From the NCBI GenBank assembly GCA_024650095.1, contig JANKMV010000103.1, positions 1-5,739 of the forward strand: DNA of 5,739 bases, read 5' to 3'. The notes below the pieces were generated by a model. It was not told the origin of the DNA. It made no database searches and saw nothing but the letters and a program-made list of their open reading frames with translations. The stretch is from Bacillota bacterium (GTDB taxonomy: Bacteria > Bacillota > Dethiobacteria > Dethiobacterales > Dethiobacteraceae). Below, piece after piece: positions 1 through 5,739 of this stretch (position 1 is the first letter of the stretch; each line of letters opens with the position of its first letter). The translations under genes and the position numbers were made by a program.

Positions 1-887
1 TTGCAGTAATTACACTGCTTATTGTTTCTACACTTACATTTTTTTTGATGTTTTTAGTCCCGGGCGGCCCCTTTTTGGCTGAGAAAGCGCCTTCTGCAGC
101 AACGCTGGCAGCATTAGAAGCAAAATATGGCTTGGACCAACCGGTGATTACACAATATAAAAATTATATGATACGGCTGGTATCTGGTGATTTGGGAACC
201 TCACTAAAACAACGTGGTCGCGAAGTGAATGATATTATTTTTACTAGATTACCCGTTTCTGCAAGAATTGGTGGCATGTCCATATCCATTGCGCTTTTCG
301 TTGGTGTTATCCTTGGCTCCGTAGCAGCATTAAATCGGGGGAAGAGGCTAGATAACATCATCATTTTTTTTGCAACCTGCGGAATTGCAGTTCCTAGTTT
401 TGTTGTTTGTACGGTCTTGATGTTCTTTTTAGGGGTGAGGCTGAACCTCCTGCCTACCTTTGGGCTTGCGGGACCCCTTAATTATGTGATGCCAGTGATA
501 GCACTCTCATTTTACCCTATGGCCTATATCTCACGGTTGATGCGTTCTTGTATGCTTGATGTTTTAGGTCAAGACTATATGCGTACTGCCAGAGCCAAAG
601 GTTTGTCTCAACGAAAGGCTTTGTTTAAACATGCACTTCGCAACGCTATTTTGCCTGTGGTGACCTACTTAGGTCCCTTACTTGCATATACATTGACCGG
701 TAGCTTTATTGTTGAGAGGATATTTACGATTCCCGGACTTGGCGATTCTTTCATTAGTTCTATTACGGGACGAGATTATCCGTTAATTATGGGCACAACC
801 ATATTTCTTGCGTTCCTTATTGTCACCATGAACGTGGTCGTTGATATCGTATACAAATTAGTAGATCCACGTATTAACCTAAGATAG
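1..887 (+). CDS. oppB: Oligopeptide ABC transporter permease OppB (5' partial)
   Basis: Integral membrane permease of a peptide ABC importer; with OppC it forms the channel through the cytoplasmic membrane. The frame is open to the left edge (first full codon at 3) and 294 residues are visible. The TTG at 45 is not the start, because codons upstream of it encode the first membrane helix (visible residues 1-20), which runs into the family motif LVPGGP. By comparison with family members only about a dozen N-terminal residues are missing. Further marks are GDLGTSL (about 62-68), hydrophobic helices near 87-110, 118-144, 160-179, 215-238 and 262-284, and a canonical EAA loop (about 191-218, RTARAKGL...ALRNAILP) that docks on an ATPase subunit. 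RIFTIPGLG and the C-terminal VDPRI are typical of OppB/DppB. The stop is 14 nt before oppC. Sequence alone does not separate dipeptide, oligopeptide or related specificity at this subunit. Confidence 0.95.
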   Translation, partial: AVITLLIVSTLTFFLMFLVPGGPFLAEKAPSAATLAALEAKYGLDQPVITQYKNYMIRLVSGDLGTSLKQRGREVNDIIFTRLPVSARIGGMSISIALFVGVILGSVAALNRGKRLDNIIIFFATCGIAVPSFVVCTVLMFFLGVRLNLLPTFGLAGPLNYVMPVIALSFYPMAYISRLMRSCMLDVLGQDYMRTARAKGLSQRKALFKHALRNAILPVVTYLGPLLAYTLTGSFIVERIFTIPGLGDSFISSITGRDYPLIMGTTIFLAFLIVTMNVVVDIVYKLVDPRINLR

Positions 888-893
888 GCGGTG
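886..893 (+). promoter_or_regulatory. Ribosome binding site of oppC
   Basis: AGGCGGTG is an imperfect Shine-Dalgarno sequence ending 8 nt before the ATG at 902. It overlaps the oppB stop codon, so ribosomes finishing oppB may re-initiate on oppC. It supports the ATG at 902 over the in-frame ATG at 914. Confidence 0.6.
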
Positions 894-901
894 CATAAAG
901 A

Positions 902-1981
902 ATGAATCAGAAAATGCCTGTAACGTTTCATCTTGATCATGAGAAACGAGTACCTGAAGCTTTCCAACTGAATGCAGAAGATTTTGTACCGGCTACCGAT
1001 ATAGAAAAGCAAGAGCTTGCTACCATGCGGGAGAGCGTTAGTTATTGGAAAGATGGCATCATGCGTTTTAAGAAAAATAAGATTGCCATGGTTAGTTTGC
1101 TTGTCGTTATCTTTATGATGATTTTTGCCTTTATACTTCCATATTTCTATCCATATCGTTATGAACACCAAATTCGTGGCAGTGAAAACTTATCACCCAT
1201 GGAGTACTCGCAAACAGAATTAGATGCAAAAGCTGCTGGAGAAAGCGTGTTCCCACATTTTTTCGGCACAGACTCGTTGGGCCGGGACCTAATGGTTCGC
1301 GTTATGAAAGGCAGTAGTATTTCCATCCTTGTTGGCCTTGTTGCTTCTACTATTATTTTGTTAATAGGCTCGACCTATGGTGCCATAGCCGGCTACTTTG
1401 GGGGATGGGCTGACACCATCATGATGCGGATAATTGATATTATTTATACGGTGCCAGATATCCTTATTATCATTTTGCTCTCTGTCACACTAAAGTTTCC
1501 CCTACAGAATCTTGCGCTTAGATCTGGTTTTGGCTGGATTAGCACAGTGGGTGTAGGGCTAATTAGTATTTTTATTGTTTTCTCTTTATTATATTGGGTG
1601 GGTATGGCACGGATTGTTCGTGGTCAAGTGCTCGCACTAAAAGAACTGGAATATGTCACCGCGGCCAGGGCGCTTGGTGCTAATCATGGTAGGATTATCC
1701 GTAAGCATTTATTGACAAATTGTATAGGTACGCTCATTGTTACCACCACATTGCAAATTCCGGCTTCAATTTTTACGGAAAGCTTTTTAAGTTTTTTAGG
1801 CCTTGGTGTTTCTGCTCCCATGCCTTCATTAGGGTCGCTGGCAGCACAGGCAATCGGCGGTATCAACTCTTATCCTCATCGTTTGTTTGTTCCCGCAGTT
1901 ATGATTAGTGTTATCATCTTAGCCTTCAATCTACTTGGCGATGGTCTGCGGGATGCTTTTGATCCCAAGCTTAAAAATTAA
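902..1981 (+). CDS. oppC: Oligopeptide ABC transporter permease OppC
   Basis: Second membrane permease of the importer, 359 residues, pairing with OppB. Residues 1-58 are a polar cytoplasmic extension leading to YWKDGIMRFKKNKIAM and the first membrane helix (about 61-83), the OppC N-terminal domain layout. An extracytoplasmic loop follows, then the family motif FGTDSLGRD (121-129). The transport domain has helices near 139-163, 173-196, 217-236, 276-298 and 326-347. The EAA loop is at about 250-273 (EYVTAARALGANHGRIIRKH). ESFLSFLGLG (293-302) and the C-terminal GDGLRDAFDPKLKN are diagnostic of OppC/DppC. The protein is longer than the roughly 300 residues of Escherichia coli OppC, mainly because of the N-terminus and the first outer loop; I recall similar long forms in clostridial relatives. 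One oddity is Thr272 in the EAA loop, where family members usually have Pro. The gene lies 14 nt after oppB and 14 nt before oppD. Confidence 0.95.
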   Translation: MNQKMPVTFHLDHEKRVPEAFQLNAEDFVPATDIEKQELATMRESVSYWKDGIMRFKKNKIAMVSLLVVIFMMIFAFILPYFYPYRYEHQIRGSENLSPMEYSQTELDAKAAGESVFPHFFGTDSLGRDLMVRVMKGSSISILVGLVASTIILLIGSTYGAIAGYFGGWADTIMMRIIDIIYTVPDILIIILLSVTLKFPLQNLALRSGFGWISTVGVGLISIFIVFSLLYWVGMARIVRGQVLALKELEYVTAARALGANHGRIIRKHLLTNCIGTLIVTTTLQIPASIFTESFLSFLGLGVSAPMPSLGSLAAQAIGGINSYPHRLFVPAVMISVIILAFNLLGDGLRDAFDPKLKN

Positions 1982-1987
1982 GGAGGG
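1981..1987 (+). promoter_or_regulatory. Ribosome binding site of oppD
   Basis: AGGAGGG is a near-perfect Shine-Dalgarno sequence ending 8 nt before the ATG at 1996. Its first base is the last base of the oppC TAA stop, which links translation of the two genes. Confidence 0.85.
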
Positions 1988-1995
1988 CAACTATC

Positions 1996-3003
1996 ATGAG
2001 TCAGAATCTAGTTGATATAAAAAATTTAAAGCTCTCCTTCTTTACGGCGGCGGGCGAAGTAAAGGCTCTAAACGATGTTAGCATTCAGATGAAGCAAGGT
2101 GATGTATTGGGAATTGTGGGTGAGTCGGGTAGTGGTAAATCTGTTACTGCTTATTCGCTGATGGGATTAGTTCCACATCCTGGAAAAATCATCGGTGGAT
2201 CCATTGCCTTTGATGGTCACTATATCAATGAAATGAGTGAAAAAGAGTTACGTATCCTACGTGGTAATAAGCTTAGCATCATTTTTCAGGATCCCATGAC
2301 TTCACTTAACCCAGTTTATACCATCGGCAACCAAATTGAAGAAGTTATTCTCTTACATGCAACAAAGAGTAAAAAAATCGCATCAAAGCGGGCGCTAGAC
2401 CTCTTAAATCTAGTGGGTATTAATGAACCTCGCAGGCGTTTAAAGCAATATCCACATGAATTATCAGGTGGTATGCGCCAACGGGTCATGATCGCCATTG
2501 CTTTAGCCTGTGAGCCAAAGCTGCTCATTGCGGATGAACCTACAACGGCTCTTGATGTAACTATTCAAGCACAAATATTAGAACTGATGGGTGAGCTACG
2601 GAAAAAGATCGGCATGTCTATTATCATGATTACTCATGATTTAGGTGTCGTTGCCAATATGTGTGAAAAAATTGCTGTGATGTATGCTGGCAAGATTGTT
2701 GAATACGGTACAGCTGATGAGATATTTTATAATCCTAAACACGAGTATACGAAAGGGCTACTATTGAGTATCCCTAAAATTAGTGCTACTAAACATGAAA
2801 AACTGATCCCAATTGACGGCACTCCGGTAGATATGTTAATGCCTCCCAAGGGTTGCCCGTTTGCACCTCGTTGTGCAAGTTGTATGAAGATATGTTTAAA
2901 AGAGATGCCACCATATACCGATATTAATGAGGACCATTATAGCGCCTGTTGGTTATTACAGAAGGCAGCATACGATACTATCACAAATGGGGTAGCGCGA
3001 TGA
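1996..3003 (+). CDS. oppD: Oligopeptide ABC transporter ATP-binding protein OppD
   Basis: Cytoplasmic ATPase of 335 residues that drives peptide import as a heterodimer with OppF. All nucleotide-binding motifs are intact: Walker A GESGSGKS (42-49), Q-loop Gln98 in [15 protein letters not shown] signature LSGGMRQR (156-163), Walker B LLIADEP (176-182), D-loop ALD (185-187) and switch His214 in ITHDLGVV. The C-terminal region from about 235 is the oligopeptide/dipeptide transporter C-terminal domain, with [17 protein letters not shown] and the cysteine pattern C287, C293, C300, C318. Such cysteines bind a [4Fe-4S] cluster in some characterised Opp/Dpp ATPases, and the same is inferred here. Cys296 is an extra cysteine inside that pattern. 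The methionine in LSGGM (rather than Q) and the MTSLNP after the Q-loop identify the D subunit rather than F. The TGA stop overlaps the oppF ATG. Confidence 0.96.
   Translation: MSQNLVDIKNLKLSFFTAAGEVKALNDVSIQMKQGDVLGIVGESGSGKSVTAYSLMGLVPHPGKIIGGSIAFDGHYINEMSEKELRILRGNKLSIIFQDPMTSLNPVYTIGNQIEEVILLHATKSKKIASKRALDLLNLVGINEPRRRLKQYPHELSGGMRQRVMIAIALACEPKLLIADEPTTALDVTIQAQILELMGELRKKIGMSIIMITHDLGVVANMCEKIAVMYAGKIVEYGTADEIFYNPKHEYTKGLLLSIPKISATKHEKLIPIDGTPVDMLMPPKGCPFAPRCASCMKICLKEMPPYTDINEDHYSACWLLQKAAYDTITNGVAR
2989..2992 (+). promoter_or_regulatory. Weak ribosome binding site of oppF with ATGA stop/start overlap
   Basis: GGGG, 7 nt before the ATG at 3000, is the only purine-rich match and is weak. 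The oppF ATG (3000-3002) and oppD TGA (3001-3003) share ATGA, so translation of oppF probably depends on coupling to oppD. This decides the start against the in-frame TTG at 2949, which would add 17 residues unlike the family N-terminus. Confidence 0.55.
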
Positions 3004-3965
3004 GCAAGCTGATAGAAGTAAAAAATTTAAAGCAGTATTTCCCTGCAGCCAGTAATTCACTTTTTAATAAGCGATTTCTCAAGGCTGTTGATGACGTTTC
3101 CTTTTCTATAAATAGAGGTGAAACGTTAGGCTTGGTTGGTGAATCGGGTTGCGGCAAAACCACAACGGGCAAATCAATTGTGCGCTTGCATGAGCCCACA
3201 TCAGGTAGCATTCACTATGATGGTAAGGATATAACAAACGTTAATATGTTACCATATCGTCGCAAAATGCAAATTGTCTTTCAGGATCCATATGCATCTT
3301 TGAATCCACGCATGGCGGTCTCCGATATTGTGGGCGAGGCCATTGATATTCATAAATTAGCTTCCAATAATAAAGATCGAAAAGCTAAAATTATCAGCAT
3401 GCTTGAACGTGTTGGACTAAATTCCGAGCATGCTAATCGTTTTCCACATGAGTTTTCAGGCGGGCAGCGACAACGTATTGGTATTGCACGTTCATTAGCG
3501 GTTGACCCGGAATTTATTGTTTGCGATGAACCGGTTTCTGCTTTAGATGTTTCCATCCAAGCACAAATTATTAATATGTTCGAAGAGTTACAGGAGGACT
3601 TAGGGCTGACGTATCTCTTTATCGCTCACGATCTTTCCGTCGTCAAGCACATTTCCAACCGAATTGGTGTGATGTATCTAGGGAAACTGGTGGAGCTTGC
3701 TGAAAGCTATGAGCTGACGTTTCATAGTCTGCATCCGTACACAAAATCTCTCATCTCATCCATACCCGAGCCTGATCCCAAAAAGAGTCGGCTACAACAA
3801 CGCATTATGCTAGAGGGCGACGTACCGAGCCCCTTAAATCCACCTTCTGGCTGTCACTTTCGGACGCGCTGTCAATATGCAACAAAAATTTGTGCTGAAC
3901 AAGAGCCTACCTTTACTGAAATTTCGAGCGGACATTTTGTTGCTTGTCATCATTGCTGTGACTAA
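3000..3965 (+). CDS. oppF: Oligopeptide ABC transporter ATP-binding protein OppF
   Basis: Second cytoplasmic ATPase, 321 residues, partner of OppD. The start at 3000 gives [15 protein letters not shown], which matches the family N-terminus. Motifs in order are Walker A GESGCGKT (47-54), Q-loop Gln95 in [13 protein letters not shown], signature FSGGQRQR (152-159), Walker B FIVCDEP (172-178), D-loop ALD (181-183) and switch His210 in [24 protein letters not shown] before the Walker A, PYASLNPR and [13 protein letters not shown] (273-285) are typical of the F subunit. The C-terminal domain carries C285, C291, C298 and C316, the spacing seen in Opp/Dpp ATPases with a metal or Fe-S site. Two further cysteines (319 and 320) lie in a tail ending CHHCCD. 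Both ATPases keep their catalytic Walker B glutamate (Glu177 here, Glu181 in OppD), so neither nucleotide site looks degenerate. The stop is 72 nt before oppA. Confidence 0.96.
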   Translation: MSKLIEVKNLKQYFPAASNSLFNKRFLKAVDDVSFSINRGETLGLVGESGCGKTTTGKSIVRLHEPTSGSIHYDGKDITNVNMLPYRRKMQIVFQDPYASLNPRMAVSDIVGEAIDIHKLASNNKDRKAKIISMLERVGLNSEHANRFPHEFSGGQRQRIGIARSLAVDPEFIVCDEPVSALDVSIQAQIINMFEELQEDLGLTYLFIAHDLSVVKHISNRIGVMYLGKLVELAESYELTFHSLHPYTKSLISSIPEPDPKKSRLQQRIMLEGDVPSPLNPPSGCHFRTRCQYATKICAEQEPTFTEISSGHFVACHHCCD

Positions 3966-4020
3966 TCGTCTTATTTTATGAGATTTGGGCTGTCTTTACG
4001 AAGTCTAAATATAGAAAAAA

Positions 4021-4027
4021 GAGGAGG
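4021..4027 (+). promoter_or_regulatory. Strong ribosome binding site of oppA
   Basis: GAGGAGG ends 10 nt before the ATG at 4038, in an A/G-rich stretch. It is the strongest Shine-Dalgarno in the window together with that of oppD, fitting a binding protein needed in excess. It fixes the start at 4038 rather than the in-frame ATG at 3978, which has no such site and would put 20 mostly polar and basic residues before the signal peptide. Confidence 0.85.
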
Positions 4028-4037
4028 AAGAAAGAGA

Positions 4038-5651
4038 ATGAAAAAATTATCATTATTACTGGTACTCATGATGCTAGTAGGCGGCGTCCTCGCCGGCTGC
4101 GGTGGCAACAACAATGAGACCCCGGGTGGAGACACAGAAGAGCCCGTTGTTCTCACTGTTCATGTTGGCCCAAACCCTGACACCATCGATCCCGCATTAA
4201 ACTCTGCTGTTGATGGCGCTACCCTAGTTATTCATGCGTTTGAGGGGCTTTATACCCTTGACAAAGACGGCGTACCTATTCCTGGTCAAGCCTCAGGGGT
4301 AGAAATTAGTGAAGATCTTCTGACCTATACCTTCACCCTTCGCGATGATTTAAAATGGAGTGATGGCACACCCATTACTGCCGAAGACTTCATTTATTCC
4401 TGGAACAGAGCCATTGCACCTGAAACTGCTGCTGACTATGGCTACATGTTCGAATCCATCAAAGGATTTGAAGACGGTGAGTTAGATGTTACTGCGCCTG
4501 ACGACAAGACCCTTGTGGTTAACCTCGTTGCTGTAACTCCTTACTTCCTTGAATTAACTGCTTTTCCAACATTTAGCCCAGTTCAAAAAGCCACCATCGA
4601 TGCTAATGGCGAGCAATGGGCACTCAATCCCGAGTTCTACATTGGAAATGGCCCCTACAAATTAACTGAATGGGTACCATCCTCCCATATGGTGTATGAG
4701 AAAAATGAAGAATATTGGAACGTTGCTGAGCTTGGCCCAGATTCCATTAAGTTTATTCTGATGGATGATGATAATGCTATCTTAGCTGCTTACGAAACAG
4801 GTGAAATCCTCTTTGCCGATTCCATGCCTAATGATGAAATTGACGCCTGGAGAGATAAGAGTGATTTCTATCTTGCCGGTCAATTGGGAACGTACTACGT
4901 TAGCTTTAATACTCAAAAAGCACCATTTGATAACCCCCTAGTGCGTGAGGCCTTCAATTTGGCCATCGATCGCGAATACATCTGTGTTGAAATTGGTAAA
5001 TCCGGTCAAGAGCCAGCAGGCGCTTTCGTACCCACAGGTTTAACCGATGCCGATCCCACTAAGGAATTCCGCGATGTTGGCGGCAACTACTACGATCCCA
5101 CCGCAGCTGGCTTTGAAGCGAACCTTGCCAGGGCTAAGGAACTAATGACCGAAGCCGGATATGAAAATGGTGAAGGTTTCCCCGTTGTTGAGTATCTCTA
5201 CAACGAGAGCACTGGTCATCAACTCATAGGTGAAGCACTACAAGGTATGTGGAAAGAACTTGGTGTGGACGTAACATTAACATCGCAGGAATGGAGCACT
5301 TTCCTCAATACTCGTAAAAACGGCGAATATGAAATTGCACGTAACGGTTGGTTAGGCGATTACAATGACCCCATTTCCTTCTTGGATATGTGGATTACGG
5401 GTAGCGGTAACAATGATGCCCAATGGTCAAACGCTGAATATGATCAACTCATTGCTGACGTGAAGAAATCCAATGATTCTGCAGAACGCATGGAAAAAAT
5501 GCATGCTGCTGAAGATATCATTTTTGAGGAAGCTATGTTGGCACCGATTTACTACTACGTGGATCTCTATCTCATGAATGATAAACTGCAAAACGCATAT
5601 GCTTCCCCACTAGGTTATAAATACTTCATGTTCGCATCCATCACTGAATAG
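4038..5651 (+). CDS. oppA: Oligopeptide-binding lipoprotein OppA (family 5 solute-binding protein)
   Basis: Extracytoplasmic substrate-binding subunit, 537 residues, which captures peptides and hands them to OppB-OppC. The N-terminus is a lipoprotein signal peptide: MKK, a hydrophobic core and lipobox LAGC with Cys21 as the lipidated residue. A flexible Gly/Asn/Glu-rich linker (about 22-36) follows. The family 5 domain (SBP_bac_5, about 70-455) shows LRDDLKWSDGTPITAEDF (101-118), FNTQKAPFDNPLVREAFNLAID (290-311, a family-typical segment) and GWLGDYNDPISFL (437-449). The last resembles the E. coli OppA segment GWCADYNEP, whose Asp binds the peptide amino group; Asp441 is the likely equivalent, which supports peptide cargo over sugar, nickel or other ligands. 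Length is typical. Codons look richer in C-ending triplets than in oppB-oppF. An in-frame TAA directly follows the TAG stop. The gene is last in the operon and is followed by a terminator. Confidence 0.94.
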   Translation: MKKLSLLLVLMMLVGGVLAGCGGNNNETPGGDTEEPVVLTVHVGPNPDTIDPALNSAVDGATLVIHAFEGLYTLDKDGVPIPGQASGVEISEDLLTYTFTLRDDLKWSDGTPITAEDFIYSWNRAIAPETAADYGYMFESIKGFEDGELDVTAPDDKTLVVNLVAVTPYFLELTAFPTFSPVQKATIDANGEQWALNPEFYIGNGPYKLTEWVPSSHMVYEKNEEYWNVAELGPDSIKFILMDDDNAILAAYETGEILFADSMPNDEIDAWRDKSDFYLAGQLGTYYVSFNTQKAPFDNPLVREAFNLAIDREYICVEIGKSGQEPAGAFVPTGLTDADPTKEFRDVGGNYYDPTAAGFEANLARAKELMTEAGYENGEGFPVVEYLYNESTGHQLIGEALQGMWKELGVDVTLTSQEWSTFLNTRKNGEYEIARNGWLGDYNDPISFLDMWITGSGNNDAQWSNAEYDQLIADVKKSNDSAERMEKMHAAEDIIFEEAMLAPIYYYVDLYLMNDKLQNAYASPLGYKYFMFASITE

Positions 5652-5662
5652 TAATGTAAAGT

Positions 5663-5701
5663 AAAATGAGAGGCTGAGTTCATCAGTCTCTCATTTTTTT
5701 T
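5663..5701 (+). terminator. Intrinsic terminator of the opp operon
   Basis: Arms 5663-5677 and 5683-5697 form a 15-bp stem with one G-U wobble and a 5-nt loop (GTTCA). The core stem is ATGAGAG/CTCTCAT plus CTGA/TCAG. The stem runs directly into eight T residues (5694-5701). It begins 11 nt after the oppA stop and is a textbook rho-independent terminator for the + strand. Four A residues on the left arm give a weaker T tract on the other strand, so some bidirectional activity is possible. Confidence 0.93.
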
Positions 5702-5717
5702 ACTATTAATGGCAGTA

Positions 5718-5739
5718 GCCGCTTGCAGTAGCAAGCGGC
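5718..5739. repeat. Perfect 9-bp inverted repeat (hairpin) at the window edge
   Basis: GCCGCTTGC (5718-5726) and GCAAGCGGC (5731-5739) are perfect reverse complements around a 4-nt loop, AGTA. The hairpin is GC-rich and lies 17 nt after the T tract of the opp terminator. The sequence stops at the last base of the stem, so a following T tract, which would make it a second terminator, cannot be seen. On the other strand no T tract directly follows the stem. It could be a terminator or attenuator stem, a regulator site for the next gene, or one unit of a dispersed repeat. Confidence 0.8.

Noticed and set aside
45..887. TTG at 45 as the start of oppB
   Set aside because: The frame is open to the window edge and the codons upstream of 45 encode the first membrane helix expected of OppB, so the gene is truncated by the window rather than starting there.
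776..1171. 131-codon open frame on the - strand across the oppB/oppC junction
   Set aside because: It lies antisense to two well-supported genes, shows no recognisable domain, and its content is explained by the codons of the opposite strand.
2949..2999. Extended oppF start at TTG 2949
   Set aside because: The extra 17 residues do not resemble the family N-terminus, and the ATG at 3000 overlaps the oppD stop in the usual coupled ATGA arrangement.
2018..3033. Identical 15-mer TAAAAAATTTAAAGC near the starts of oppD (2018-2032) and oppF (3019-3033)
   Set aside because: Both copies encode the same conserved (I/V)KNLK segment at equivalent positions in two paralogous ATPases, so common ancestry and A/T-rich codon choice explain it.
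3985..4015. Candidate promoter for oppA (TTGGGC ... TAAATA or TATAGA)
   Set aside because: Spacings are about 15 or 19 nt and the -35 match is poor. With TATAGA as the -10, transcription would start within the Shine-Dalgarno. Too weak to annotate.
3978..4037. Extended oppA start at ATG 3978
   Set aside because: There is no ribosome binding site before it, and it would place 20 mostly polar and basic residues in front of a complete lipoprotein signal peptide. The strong Shine-Dalgarno at 4021-4027 points to 4038.
1..5739. A previously undescribed system in the window
   Set aside because: Every gene belongs to a well-known peptide ABC importer in intact operon order. No unassigned gene, mobile element or array is present.

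Overview
This window holds one ordinary, nearly complete oligopeptide/dipeptide ABC importer operon (opp/dpp type). All genes are on the + strand, in the order oppB (5' end cut off by the window edge), oppC, oppD, oppF, oppA. Low-to-moderate GC content, strong AGGAGG-type ribosome binding sites, a lipoprotein-type binding protein and a long cytoplasmic N-terminal extension on OppC all suggest a Bacillota bacterium, most likely of clostridial type. That placement is an inference from style and cannot be fixed to a genus from this sequence.

Layout: 1-887 is the OppB permease, missing only about the first dozen residues. 902-1981 is the OppC permease. 1996-3003 is the OppD ATPase. 3000-3965 is the OppF ATPase, whose ATG overlaps the oppD stop codon. 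A 72-nt gap with no convincing terminator or promoter follows. 4038-5651 is the OppA substrate-binding lipoprotein. 5663-5701 is a strong intrinsic terminator that closes the operon. The last bases, 5718-5739, form a second perfect hairpin cut off by the window edge.

How the parts work together: OppA, anchored on the outer face of the membrane through a lipid-modified cysteine, captures peptides. It delivers them to the OppB-OppC channel. The OppD-OppF ATPase pair, docked on the EAA loops of the two permeases, powers import. All key motifs of both ATPases and the EAA loops are present, so the system looks functional. Spacing between the first four genes is -4 to 14 nt, consistent with one co-transcribed, translationally coupled unit. 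The operon promoter lies upstream of the window.

I found no mobile element, CRISPR array, RNA gene or unfamiliar gene. The points worth a second look are small: the terminal hairpin, a Pro-to-Thr change in the OppC EAA loop, a cysteine-rich OppF tail, and a codon style in oppA that differs from its neighbours.
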